DNA from: Oxytricha trifallax | Taxonomy: Eukaryota > Ciliophora > Spirotrichea > Sporadotrichida > Oxytrichidae | Direction of reading: 5' to 3' | Length of the DNA stretch: 64,000 nucleotides | Assembly: GCA_000711775.1 (NCBI GenBank) | Contig: ARYC01017492.1 | Location: 62,001 to 126,000, forward strand | Shown: positions 12,966 to 24,588 of the stretch, in pieces | Position numbering within the stretch: the first letter of the stretch is position 1 | Layout: each line of letters begins with the position of its first letter | Made by a program: the position numbers and the translations under genes | The notes under the pieces: model-generated | What the model saw: the letters and a program-made list of their open reading frames with translations, nothing else | What the model was told of the DNA's origin: nothing | Databases searched by the model: none

Positions 12966-13769
12966 CTATTAAATTTGAGTTAATTAATACTATAATTCCA
13001 TTTTTAAAATACTTTCATAGGAAATAAATTATAATAAAGGCATATTTGAATAACTTTATTGAATTGTAAAATCGAATTGAATGATGAAATCTTTTTTATT
13101 TTAAATACTGTGAATAAATTTATTTCCTAAATTATAATAACACGTTAATATTTCATATTTATATAAAAATACTTTCCTATTTATTAAAAAATTTAAATAA
13201 TTAGCTAATAAATGTCGCAGATAGAAATTATGTTAATAATGCTATTACCTCAGTCATGCTTATTAAGAGTTGAAAAGTATAGGAAAATCATAATATATCT
13301 CTCAAAGAACACTAAATCAAAGTGGATGACTATCTTGATGATATTATAAAATATTGCTCTAAATAATATTAATTGTAATGATACCAAATAAGCACATACA
13401 TCTCAAAAGATAAGATTATACAGTAAAAAATAATAGTTATGTAATAATCTTGAACAATAGCTAGCTATTTGTAATAGCATAGGTAAGTGAATTTGAAAAA
13501 GAAATTTAACCTTCAGCATAAAGGTTAAGTGAGCGAATATTCAATGTTGTCAGATATTCTGAATGATTAAAGCAAATTATAGCCAAATATTCGTCCTAGT
13601 AATATCACTAATGCTTTCCAATATCACACTTTGGTATTCTATAAGGAATTGGTTTTAAAGGGTATTAATTCAAAGACTATATATTGTGAAAATACTAAAT
13701 TCCTCTATTCACTGTGAAATATCTCTTATTTATTTAAAGTCCTAACTTAACCCAATCTTTTCTCTAATT

Positions 13770-14155
13770 AATATTAGAATTATTTATAAAAGGAAATTGA
13801 TAAATTTAATCAAAAATATAATATACTAAAAAGTATTCTTAAAGATCAAACGCAGGAAGAGATAGAGCACTCACATAAAATATAAGTTATAAAAAGAATA
13901 TCTTTAAATTTTCTCATTTTAGTGGTCTTACATTTAAAACCACAGATGCCACTAGACTGGTGTTTTGCAGAAACAAAAAAGATGGGGATTAAGGGATTGT
14001 GAAAAGTTTTTGGAGATAGAGGCGATTAAGGTGATGAGGAAGATAAAATTTTTTTTAGAAATTTCCATTTTTTATTTTAATGATAAGTATTTGTATAATC
14101 ATTAATTTAAATGTTCATTCATTTAATTTTTCATATAGTAAATTATGAATCCTTA
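13770..14155 (+). repeat. Dispersed repeat family 3, copy 1
   Basis: Collinear with 55045-55430: agatcaaacgcagg, actcac..aaaat.taagtt, a pyrimidine-rich tract ending in tttag, a GC-richer exon-like part, a gatgaggaagataa motif, then an AT tail. The conserved taagtt/tttag spacing suggests an old intron. The exon-like part is open here for about 40 codons. Confidence 0.6.
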
Positions 14156-16105
14156 AAAATAGCAACATTTTATAATACAATAATTTAATTCTAAATGAGA
14201 TATCTCAGGACTCTCAATGTTTATATATTTCAATTTATAAGAGCCAAGAACTTTCTTTACTATGGTCTTTATAGTCATAAATGCATCATTAATTAATTAG
14301 ATAGAGATATTTATAACATTTCTTAAGATATTATAAGAAGCACATAAATATAAGAGAGATTGAATATATTGATATAAATAAACAACTATCTGATAGAATC
14401 TAGGTTTTGAATTTCATCAGCTAATATATATATTAGTGATTTTATAATAATTCCAGTGCTGAAAGGAATAAATTTGCTTGTTACTATATAAACTAATTTT
14501 AATGGATCATTTATCTGTATATATAAGTGTTTTTAATCCGTTTAAAAAGGATGGAAATTGATTAAATCCTTGATTTAAAAAAGTATTTTAATGGGATTAT
14601 TGATAAGAAATTAGAAAAATTAATTAATTATCACTCATAGTTAATAAATAGTTCAAATCTAAACTGACAATATTTGTGAGTTTAAAGTATAAGCAAATTT
14701 AACCCTTTTTCTAGTATCTTTCACTTTCCCAATATATTAAAAGTATCAAGAAAATTGAATACTTTAACTCCATAAACATATCTCTTAAAGCTATTCACTA
14801 CAATTGATTAATATATTAATAAAAAAGAATATAATCAATTAAATTGTCATATCATAGGCCGAATTCTTTTGTTATTTCAGCAATTTATATGATTTTAAAT
14901 ACACTTACTATTAGTTTAGAAGATTCTTTTTGCAATTCAATATGTTTTTACTTGCGTTTTAAGTTATAATGATTCTTTTGAATGATTTTTTGAAATTGTA
15001 CATATTTTTATTCATAAAATTAAAGTCAACTTCGATACAGACATTTATTGCATTTCAGATAACAATTAAAATGAGTAAAAAGATATACATATAATTTTAA
15101 ATATTAGATTAAGAGCATCATTTTTTAAATCATTGCTTAGAAATTTTAAATTCAAAAGAAAATATATTCACAGATTTTGCAATTGAACAGACGAAGCAAT
15201 CTCATATGATAATTCTAATAAGGAAAATATATTAATTGACATTATTTAAAATAATGATTAAACTGTTTTCATAATCTCATATTTATTAATTAAATCAATA
15301 ATTCTTATTAGTAAATCTTTTATTTGGTAGAATGGTTATGCTGCTTTTAGTTTATTATGAATTTCAAGGAGATTATATAATGTGATTCCCTAAAAATATT
15401 TAAGAAAACAATTGTCATTAGTTGAAGTTATTAATTGGAAGTTTGACTATTAATTGTTTAATCCTTTAGTATAGGCTTTTTCACTAATATCAGTTTAGTA
15501 TTGAATATGACTCTTAAAATAATAATTTACTTCTTCTTATTACTTTGAATTCGTAGTTTATTACAATGATTTTAATAATTAAACATTAAGATTAAGCAAA
15601 ATTCTCCTAGAAAATATAAAAAATGAAATAAAAATATTGTTTGCTAAATATTGTTTGAAAGAATTATTTATCATTCATTCAACAAACAAGCCAAATTTAT
15701 GAGTTCAATACTTATTTACTAACTCGCTGATTCTCTAGTTTTTACTGTTTGCTACTTTATTATATTCTAATCATTTATTAATTTAAAACTATAAGATTCT
15801 AAAAATTTTACACCAATATCCCTCAACTACTGATATGGAACTCGATTATTTCTATTTATTTAAATAATTCTATTGTTTAGTTGATATTTTTTTTAATAGC
15901 TTAACATTAAATTAGGCTAAAACTGAACTCAAAGTTAGATTTTATAACAATAATGATGAAATTAAAAACAATCATAAATCATATAATTTTTGTTGTAATT
16001 TTACTTTTTAGTGTTACTAAAAGAATCAAACCTTGATTACTTCTTACATTTCATTTATGACCATTATAATTGCATTTCCTCTTATATTAATGAGAGACTC
16101 AGTAA
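14156..16105. other. AT-rich stretch, no gene seen
   Basis: AT-rich spacer without homology or GC-rich islands that I could recognise. Confidence 0.35.
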
Positions 16106-16312
16106 ATGGTATCTGCATTAAACAATTTAGTCGCAGTAAATCTCACCAAACACCAAGCAACTGAGATATGTCTTGTTTATGATAAGATAGAAGTTCCAGC
16201 AGCAAATTGTTTGTGGGAAATAGGCATCTATGATGATGCAGAAACCCATCTAAAGTAAATGACTTCACACTCTAATCAATCAGATACAATAGTTTAACCA
16301 AAAGCATTGTGA
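16106..16312 (+). CDS. Small hypothetical protein, 68 aa
   Basis: A complete frame from ATG to TGA inside a GC-richer island, with an in-frame TGA 15 nt upstream of the ATG. It begins MVSALNNLVAVNLTKHQATE and later has VPAANCLWEIGIYDDAETHL. Two TAA are read as Gln. It has no signal peptide or membrane segment. It could be a tiny gene or the 5' segment of a larger one. No family is recognised. Confidence 0.45.
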
Positions 16313-16722
16313 TAATAATAAACGGCTGGTGGTGATGCTAGGAATAAATTGATAGGAGCGATGATTCAAGTTAATTTAAAGTAAAATTAACATATATTAT
16401 AATAATAATGCTGAAAATCACATTTTTATGGAATCATGATTATTATGATTTTTGTTGTAGTTCATATTATGCTTATTAAAGTAGGAAAATTTAACTATTT
16501 TAACTCCTATTCGGATTAAATATTAAAAAATAGTTGATATTTATTCTAAATTATAGTTATTTTCACTGATTGCTTCTAAAAATTTCTATATTTAAAACAA
16601 ATATATTAGTATTAAGTATATTGTGAAATTAATAGTATTTAAATTTTCTTTCAAATTTAAAGAGTTGATTTAAAAATAGAATTCTAGTTGTCTGCACTCT
16701 TTCGTATAATTATTTGCAACAT

Positions 16723-17125
16723 TCATGTATACTTATTTAATAAATTATATGAATAGATAAATTCATATATTGCGGTATATTTAAATTAAGATATTACTTG
16801 AATTAGAGATTTCTTAATGTACATAGTAATTACCATATTACTTATTTTAAACAAGTACAAAATACATAATGATGGCTATAAACTATTAAATATATTTATT
16901 TAATTCTTTGGATTAACTATTCCTTATTCTTTAGTACTTATTGTGGTTTTTGGAATGAGGTCTAATATACTCAAATATGTATTTAGTTGATCTGTGTCTA
17001 GTCTTTGACTGAGTTTCATAACTAAATACAAGCTCCCTTTTCTAGAAGTTATGAATTTGCACCTTTCACTCTGTTGCTTCTTGAAATTAATTGCATATAT
17101 TAGAGGGAAAAATACTTGCGATAAA
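16723..17125 (-). CDS. Hypothetical protein fragment, about 134 codons
   Basis: An open frame ending at TGA (16725-16723). The GC-richer N-terminal half reads KKQQSERCKFITSRKGSLYL, then MKLSQRLDTDQLNTYLSILD and LIPKTTISTKEQG. The C-terminal third is AT-rich and Ile/Tyr/Asn-rich and may be read-through beyond the true segment. An internal Met could be the start. Confidence 0.4.
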
Positions 17126-17344
17126 ATTATCTAAAATAAAAAATAAAATCTTTTAACTTATTTATTTATTTGTTATAGCATTACTATTATTTTATAAAAA
17201 TGTACTATATTAAATATATAAATACTTATAATCTCATTTAAATTTATTTAAATAAATATTTCAAATAAAATAAGTATAATTTATGATAATGAATAATAAC
17301 TAAAGGTATGGAGAATATGAAAACTAGAAATAAAAATCTCAAGT

Positions 17345-18300
17345 ATTAAATATATGATTATTAAGCGAGTATAATTAAAATGGGGAGACAGTTAAAATTA
17401 AATCAAAAAAGAGATCAAATGTAATTATGGTCATCTCAATATACATGAGTTAAGATCCAACAGTCACTAATTTGAATTATGTTTGAGTAGATCCTTATTT
17501 AAATTTAATTAACTAATCAACTAACTAAAAATGGAATTTTAGCTTTTTTATCATCTTTTCTGATTTTTATTATTTTTGTTCATCGATCAAGTAGATGCTG
17601 TAGCTGATCTTAAAGTTTTTTCATAATTTTCATAGATATCTTCAGGGTATCTTCAGGATATCTTCCTCAAGAAATTTAAAGTGTGGAGAGTGTGGAGTCC
17701 AGCATCAATAAAAACAGTAGTAGTAGCACTTATATTCTCAAAATCAAGCATTATTATGAGTCTGGTTGATATTCTAGAGAATTTTTAAATTTCAGATCTC
17801 TGATTTTTTCTTAGTTTTCATCAACATCATCTTCAACAAAAGGCATCACATCTATGAATTTTAGAAAAAAAAGATGTTTTTAAAAAAATCCCAGACTCAT
17901 AATAATGCTTGATTTTGAGAATATAAGTGCTACTACTACTGTTTTTATTGATGCTGGACTCCACACTCTCCACACTTTAAATTTTTTAAGGAAGATATCC
18001 TGAAGATACCCTGAAGATATCTATGAAAATTATGAAAAAACTTGAAGATCAGCTACAGCATCTACTTGATCGATGAACAAAAATAAAAAAAATCAGAAAA
18101 GATGATAAAAAAGCAAAAATTCCATTTTTAGTTAGTTGATTAGTTAATTAAATTTAAATAAGGATCTATTCAAACATAATTCAAATTAGTGACTGTTTGA
18201 TCTTAACTCATGTATATTGAGATGACCATAATTACATTTGATCTCTTTTTTGATTTAATTTTAACTGTCTCCCCATTTTAATTATACTCGCTTAATATTA
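17345..18300. repeat. Foldback with arms of about 410 bp
   Basis: The left arm (about 17345-17763) is repeated in inverse orientation at 17890-18300. Shared landmarks are ggggagacagttaaaa, gatcaagtagatgctgtagc, gatatcttcagggtatc and gtgtggagtccagcatcaat. The spacer is about 125 bp. Arm blocks also occur at 54.8-54.9 kb and 55.44-55.50 kb, next to repeat family 3. I read it as an inverted duplication of part of that family. Confidence 0.8.
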
Positions 18301-18401
18301 TAATTGTTATTACTATTACGTTTATTAATATTAGAGCATTTATAATTTAGTTAGTTAGACTTATAACTTGTAGTTATGTTTTTTTGTTAAAATGCATTAC
18401 T

Positions 18402-18602
18402 TTTGTATTTATATACCAGTAGGGGTAGCAACTTTAGTCGTTTAGACCTATTATCCTCGCATACAATGCTGCTTTGGGTTTTATCCCTTACATTTCCTTC
18501 CCAAATCAAGACTACCCTCTTCGGAACCCATCTAAGCTAGATGCGGCTTTATCTGAGGCGGTCTCTGGGGATACCTGGAATAGTAAGTGTGCCAACCACT
18601 GA
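18402..18602 (+). CDS. Coding island ending in TGA, hypothetical
   Basis: A GC-rich patch with a 66-codon frame to TGA, including ILAYNAALGFIPYISFPNQD and NPSKLDAALSEAVSGDTWN. A second + frame is also free of TGA but less protein-like. There is no start codon, so this may be the 3'-terminal segment of a gene. Confidence 0.45.
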
Positions 18603-19903
18603 GACCTGGTCTTAATTTTGCTTTTTAATTTACTTTCTTAAGGTTTTTCATGTTTTCTTCAAGAACAGTATCTGTGTTTTCTATCCAAATAGAACCAGGT
18701 CTACCATTTTTAGTTATAGTAATAATATCACTAAAAATATTCATAGTTAATCAATAATCAACTGATTTCCTGAATATGATATTGACATATCTTATTATGC
18801 AATAGATTACTTTTTTAAAAAAATCAATCCTTAAATTAACACTGGTTTTCTATTGATCCCTCAGATTACCTTTAAGTAGAAATATTTAAGTCTATTAAAT
18901 AATTAAATGTCCTAAATTATCTTTTGACAAAGAAGTGTAATTAAATTAATAAAAATAATTATATAAATAAATTAGAAAAGTTACACTACTGTTTGTAAAT
19001 ATTAATAAATCTTGAAAATTATTGCTCTTACTTTTATATAGAATGAGGTTAAAAATTTAATATACTTAATTTTTTTTATCAATTAAAGACTTTCATATTT
19101 TAATGATAATAAAAAAAATTATTTATATAAAAACGATTGTTAAAATGATACTTTAGCTAAATTTTACAATTAAATAATTTCTTTTAATTTTATGATAGAT
19201 AAATAATTATCAGGATAAAAATTAATAACATTAAAGTTTTGTTATATACATTTAATTATTTAAGATAATCTTATTCTAGATAGAAATTAATATGCATTAA
19301 AACATTAAGAAATGCAATTGAAATGGAAATTTAATATAATTAAATATATAAAAATGTACTTAATCAAAATTTAGACAATTATTAGTAAAAAGAAAAGCTG
19401 TTCAAATTGAAGAAATAAAAAAGTTTAAAATTAAAAATAACCAAACAATTAAGAATAAAAAATTTAATATATATATATATATATATTTTTAAAAATGTTT
19501 AACACATAAAATTTCCTCTAAATTTATTATTTTTGTAATGAATATTAATATAGAATTAAAATTAAATTTGATCATAATCAAAATTATTAAATTTTTTTAA
19601 ATGTTAAGATAAGTTAAAAAAAGACTTTTTTGTGTCATAAATATTTTCAATGCTGAGAGATATAAGATTTTTGAAAATACAAGTGAGGTATCAAATTTAG
19701 GTCTAACTTTCATTTTTTTACTGCTTAAGTAAAGTAAGTATTAATCATTTAAATATTTCCCCATTTAATCCTTATTAAAAATTTAAGTTATTTTTTAACT
19801 CAGCTTATATTACTTAATCTCTGCAAGCTAAATTTAAAATTATAATTTTATAGTTGCATTAATAATTTAATATAAGTGATATATAATAATTCAATTAAAA
19901 TAA
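18603..19903. other. AT-rich stretch with a (TA)n microsatellite
   Basis: Spacer. A run of TA dinucleotides lies at about 19470-19486. No coding signal is seen. Confidence 0.4.
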
Positions 19904-20770
19904 TACAAATATGCTCTCTGGAATGAAAAGCATTATAAATCCATATTTTAATAGGGTTATCTTATACTACATATTATTGCTTCGCTATTCAACCATGTAG
20001 CTAACAAAGAACACCAAACTGATTCTGATACTGAGAAATAATACCAAGGCTTTAAATTTTCCTTGAAACTTGTTCGGAAAGCTTGCTAGCTGAAGAGATA
20101 AAGCTCCTAAAATGTGAAAAATAAACAATAAACCAATCAATTAAAGAAATTCTAATCGCAGAGAATGGATATTCTCTCCATACCAGAGCTACATTTTTCC
20201 ATAAGCTCTACCCTGACATTAGCATTACTCCTTCACACATATAATATATCTACAAGTAATATATAGTCATGAGATCCACTTACAGATTAATAAAACAAAT
20301 AATCATAAGAAAAATAAATGAGAATCAATATGTTCTCCTAGCTTTTAAGCATGATAGGTCAAGATAAGAAATTTATATTTCTAAAACATATATCGTTTCG
20401 CTATGCTAATTAGCAAGAGTGGGTTTTTATTAAATAATCCACTTGTAGGGATTCAAGCTTAAGACATTTGCATCAATAGTGGCTTTAAGCAGAGAAGTTG
20501 AATTCCAGGGCTAATACACAAAGCTTAAGTCTTCAAGATTGGTAGCGTGAAAACAATGATCGAGTACCTTCAGTTTTAAAATATTAACAAAAACATTGTC
20601 ATATTTTGGGACAACGTGAAGAGCCACCATAACAAGATAGTTTTAAAATAACTTCAAGAATGCTAATGGAGATAATTGTTTAACGCCTAAACTGTCCAGA
20701 ATTTCTTTGCATAGAGTAGATTTTTTCTTAATTTGTGAAAGCGAATAAGAAGGAGTTGATTTCATATAAT
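19904..20770 (+). pseudogene. IS630/Tc1-type DD34E transposase, frameshifted (copy D)
   Basis: A cut-and-paste transposase remnant. The first 122 codons hold KQYQGFKFSLKLVRKAC, which aligns with the helix-turn-helix region of the 61-kb copy (KYQGLSFQLRAIKIHREFPE). Later come LKTFASIVALSRE and NKNIVIFWDNVKSHHNK with the second catalytic Asp at 20610-20612, then, one frame over, CPEFLCIEQIFSQ with the catalytic Glu at 20714-20716. The Asp-to-Glu interval is 101 nt, one base short of the 34-codon spacing. At least three frame changes make it inactive. It lies just beside the - strand zinc-finger/MT-A70 gene, so it may belong to a separate, nested element. Confidence 0.75.
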
Positions 20771-20904
20771 TTTAATGTGGGTGAAGCTCAGTACTCTAAA
20801 TCCATAAATCATAATATTTAATTATTTAAACATATTAATTTTATTATTTATACGATACTAAACTGCTAATTCAACCAAGTTCATTATTCATGTCACAATC
20901 TTTT

Positions 20905-21875
20905 TCAGCTAGTTACCAAAAGATGTAAAGTTATGTCTTATGTTATTTTGTCTAAATTAGCAAATACTTCTAAGTTAAGCCTATCAGGTGCCATCTGTTG
21001 AATGAAATCATATATCTCCTTGGGCTTTTCAGAGTGCTTGCCTACTTACGCGAAGATGACATTATCAGTAACATGATACTTGAGCATTTCGGTAACATAG
21101 CCTTTTTATCCAATGAGGAAGCTCTCATTAAAATGGGCTGTGTACATGCCAGATCCTTTGTGTAAATTTGTGATTTTTGTCAGTTTTCTCCATTCACCTT
21201 TTTCAACTTCATCATAGCTGTGAATTTTCAGGAACTATCTAGCAACTTCTTTCTTCTGATTCACAAACCATATTATGAATATGCCTCTCTCTTACACTAA
21301 CTCAATAGGCATATTTAGAATTTCCTTGTCAGACACTGTATCATAAGGCACTCGTTGCTTTATTCTATAGGCTGTATCCATTAGAACGACTTCATACAGC
21401 TTGTTGTATCTATCCATAGCTTCTTTTGGATTTTTCCCACATTTGATAATAGTTAATGTCTCCATCGAAAATGACTTGCTCTGTTATTTTTTTGTAAGTG
21501 ATTTAGTATAACTTCTGCTAGATGGGTATAAGCCGGTACCCGTCTATAACTTCCATCTCAACAGGGCCTATTGGAAAATTTTGACTTCTTCTGTCATCCT
21601 TCACTTTGGTTATTGCTTTGGATTTGTTGGTTTTAAACTTGCAAGTTTTTTCATGAATCTTACAGTTGAAGACTCTGTCCTTAACAACCTCGTAGTACTA
21701 GCATGTACGTTCTTTGAGCTTAATTTTATCTCTTGCAATTTTGTGAGCCTCTCTATGAAAATTAGAAAAGTGGACTTCCAGAGTTTAAGGTATCATAAGC
21801 AGTTGGTGTTTCACAATACTCCCACATTTATTTTGCAGGTATGCTGATCTTCTATTTGTCCATCTTCTTTGACAT
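20905..21875 (-). CDS. C2H2 zinc-finger + MT-A70 methyltransferase-like protein of a transposon (copy A)
   Basis: The N-terminal part (from ATG 21875) has degenerate zinc-finger pairs (WEYCETPTAYDTL; NFHREAHKIA; CKIHEKTCK), then a basic linker, VIFDGDINYYQMWEK and a full MT-A70 domain: LYEVVLMDTAYRIK, VPYDTVSDKEILNMPIELV, ERGIFIIWFVN, FNESFLIGQKGY, HSEKPKEIYDFIQQMAPD and LNLEVFAN, ending at TGA. The MT-A70 domain is one open frame of about 170 codons with TAA/TAG as Gln. The catalytic DPPW is replaced by DTAY, so activity is doubtful. Frame changes occur near 21430 and in the finger region. The 57-kb copy has the same order of domains. Its likely role is DNA binding plus adenine modification or a structural methyltransferase-like function for the transposon. 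Confidence 0.8.
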
Positions 21876-22894
21876 TTTAGTTTTATTATACTTTTCTTCT
21901 CAGTGCTTCTTTCATTCTTTAAATTCCTGAAGTAGTTTTTATTTTGAATATTTTATTTAATAGAAACTTAGGAGAGCCAATTTTTTAAGTAAAAACTTAG
22001 GATAACTTTTTTCAAAAGGATTTCAAGGTTTTTTCCTTTCTAATCACTATACTATCATACCATTTTTCTATTTTCTATTTATTAAACTATAAAATCATAT
22101 AAAACTTGATAAATATAAATAACGTAATAAAAAGAAATTCAATTAATATAATTTACTATATCTTTATAGAGCATAAAAAATTATTATTTTAGCTAATAAA
22201 AGCTTTAGCTAGGTATTTATTATTTTATAATAATTGTATAATTATCATATTGCTTGAATATACTTTTTTTTATAAAAACAACAATTTTCTTAATACTACA
22301 AGTAATTTTTCAATAGAAGATGGCCATAGTCAGCAAGCTCATTTATATTAAATAGGAAAAAATAAATTTATTTTTAAAAAATCAAGAATTATTGATTATT
22401 TACAAATCTTTAAACAAATATAATCTAGTTGTATAACCTTGTTTAAGGTCCAGCTTATTTTACTGATTTACATATATAGAACAAATTAGTGAAAACTTAG
22501 GAGGGACAATTATTTTGGTAAAAACTTAGGAGGTATAAGAAAGAGTTCAGAATGTAAGTAAAAAATCCTCATGTGAAGTGAGTTGATGTTTTTAGTCTTA
22601 ATTATTTGAAAATTATATAAATTATTTAAAATCATTATATTCCAAGCTGCTAATTGAGGAAGTTAGCACCTGTATATTTATTAGATTAATATTAAATATT
22701 AATGATTTTCTATTATTCTTTTAAAAGTATGCTTATTAAGATTAAGCTTTTTCATTTTATACAAACTAATTATTAATTTTGGCCAGCATGTTTAGCTATA
22801 GCTCAAGACTGAATATCAGTTAAGTTATCTTATTTATACTCATGAATCAAATTCTACAACAGGAAAGTTAATAGATTTCGATTAATACTTATAT
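21876..22894. other. AT-rich interval between divergent transposon genes
   Basis: No open coding signal. It separates the - strand MT-A70 gene from the + strand 22-kDa-like gene and could hold both promoters. Confidence 0.35.
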
Positions 22895-23640
22895 TTAATC
22901 ATTTAAAATATTATGCACATGGAGAGCCAAGACGTTCATACTCATGACATCAGAGAATTTCAAAATAAATTTAAGTCGAATAATGACTTGATAAATTTTT
23001 TTAAGATTCAACAGTAAGATACTAATATTAACTCTCATAGAGAGGTAATTTTTGCCTAACGATGGCCATGTTACTATGAGGTTCATCAAAGACTTTTTGG
23101 CTGGTGAGAAGCAGTTTTTAAAATCTGGAGAGGTGGTATAGCTGAACGTACCCTATTATGAAGAACTTTCAGTCAAGAACATTTTTACAAATTCAGGAGG
23201 ATCCATAAATTATAAAATTCATGAATTATTAACCAGACTATTAAGTGCTGCCATATAGAAAATACTTCAATGGGGTCTTGGGCACCCTCCATACTAACTA
23301 TCTGTCATCGCTCATAAAGCATGCAAACAGACAAAAAATTTAAGCGATACCCTAGAAGAAAAGAAAGAAAGAATAGTTATAAAGGATGAGGTGCATAGAC
23401 AGCTACTAGGAGAGCCATTTGTTTCAAGTAAGTGTTTTATATAAATTAATATAATATAGAATCAAAAGGGAAAGCTCTTGCTATGCTTAAGCTTAAAACT
23501 AAGCCCCGCTCTCAAAAAAGAAAAGAGAGTATCATCAAATCTCTGCATTGTTTGACGACTTTATACTTGAAAATGAGAGTGAGAGAAGGGCAGTAGGTGG
23601 GTAGCTGGGAGACATAGCCAAGATTTAGGCCCTTTAAATA
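22895..23640 (+). pseudogene. 22-kDa-like transposon protein gene (copy A), intron-containing
   Basis: A possible start is at about 22915 (HDIREFQNKFKSNNDLINFF). A frame change leads into FLPNDGHVTMRFIKDFLAGE, then LNVPYYEELSVKNIF, KIHELLTRLLSAA, KKERIVIKDEVHRQLLGEPF. A 32-nt intron (gtaag...tag, about 23432-23463) follows, then KSKGKALAMLKLKTKPRSQK. The 46-kb and 59-kb copies share the motifs VP-x(3)-E/D-L-x-V, the Glu/Lys-rich helix and the intron position. The 3' end overlaps the transposase on the other strand. A late frame change (ALFDDFILENESERR) indicates decay. Function unknown. Confidence 0.7.
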
Positions 23641-23940
23641 TTCTCCTCTTCAATACTCTCAATTGCATTTTTTATAACTTATCTATGCTAGGTCTCGCTC
23701 AACTTAAAGTCACTTGCTATCACCTACTGCTTATAAAAATGTTTTATTTGAGAAAATACCTCCTCTATGAAGAGAAACTCAGGCGAGTAAGGTGCATTAT
23801 ATAAACAATTCTATTTGTATGACTAAACTTTTTCTTATATACCTTACTATGGGGGCTTCGTAAATTATCCCAAAATATTGTGATTTTTTATTATTTATTC
23901 TGCATGCACAGTTATTCAATAAATTGTAAAGTATCTTCCT

Positions 23941-24588
23941 TATTATTGCTAAAATAGATAAAAATAGGAAATTTCAGAAATACAAATTAATTATAAATAT
24001 ATTAGTAATATTAACTTTCATGCATTAGGAGTGTTAGTAATCATATTTTGATTTAAATTTACAATTTATTAATTAATTAATCAATTATATTTAATTAGTG
24101 GTCTGGCCATAATTTTTAGTGGTCTAGTGGTCTAGGTAATCTAGAGGTCTGGCTGAGTGAATGACACAGTACTTACTAGTGAAACTTTCTCAATTTCTCT
24201 AGTATCAAGTTCAAGATTTTCAAGGATATTCATTCTGAGTTGGTAGAAGTTGATGTCTGGAAGATAGCACACGTTAACGGCGGAGTCGGTGTTGAAGTCG
24301 TCGCTGGTAGTTACATTGATGTAGTATTGATCTCCGTTTACTTCGTCTGCAATAGGTGCATCCTTAGCTTCGGTGAGACAACAAAAAAACCCCGGCCAGA
24401 CCACTAGACCACTAAAAATTATGGCCAGACCACTAATTAAATATAATTGATTAATTAATTAATAAATTTTAAATTTAAATCAAAATATGATTACTAACAC
24501 TCCTAATTCATGACAGTTAATATTACTAATATATTTATAATTAATTTGTATTTCTGAAATTTCCTATTTTTATCTATTTTAGCAATAA
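23941..24588. mobile_element. Foldback element inserted in transposase copy A
   Basis: Inverted arms of about 194 bp (23941-24134 and 24395-24588), almost perfect, from ttattgctaaaatagat at the outer edge to ggtctagtggtct inside, surround a 260-bp GC-richer centre. Removing it rejoins the transposase between its first and second catalytic Asp, which shows insertion. A clear target duplication could not be fixed by eye. Confidence 0.85.
24141..24395 (-). CDS. Coding segment inside the foldback, hypothetical
   Basis: The centre of the foldback is open in one - strand frame for about 85 codons without any TAA, TAG or TGA. It reads LTEAKDAPIADEVNGDQYYI, NVTTSDDFNTDSAVNVCYLP and MNILENLELDTREIEKVSL. 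Codon use and GC content differ sharply from the flanking DNA. It has neither its own start nor stop, so it looks like a gene segment (an MDS or captured exon) carried by a foldback. No family is recognised. Confidence 0.6.
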   Translation of the reverse strand, partial: PGFFCCLTEAKDAPIADEVNGDQYYINVTTSDDFNTDSAVNVCYLPDINFYQLRMNILENLELDTREIEKVSLVSTVSFTQPDL

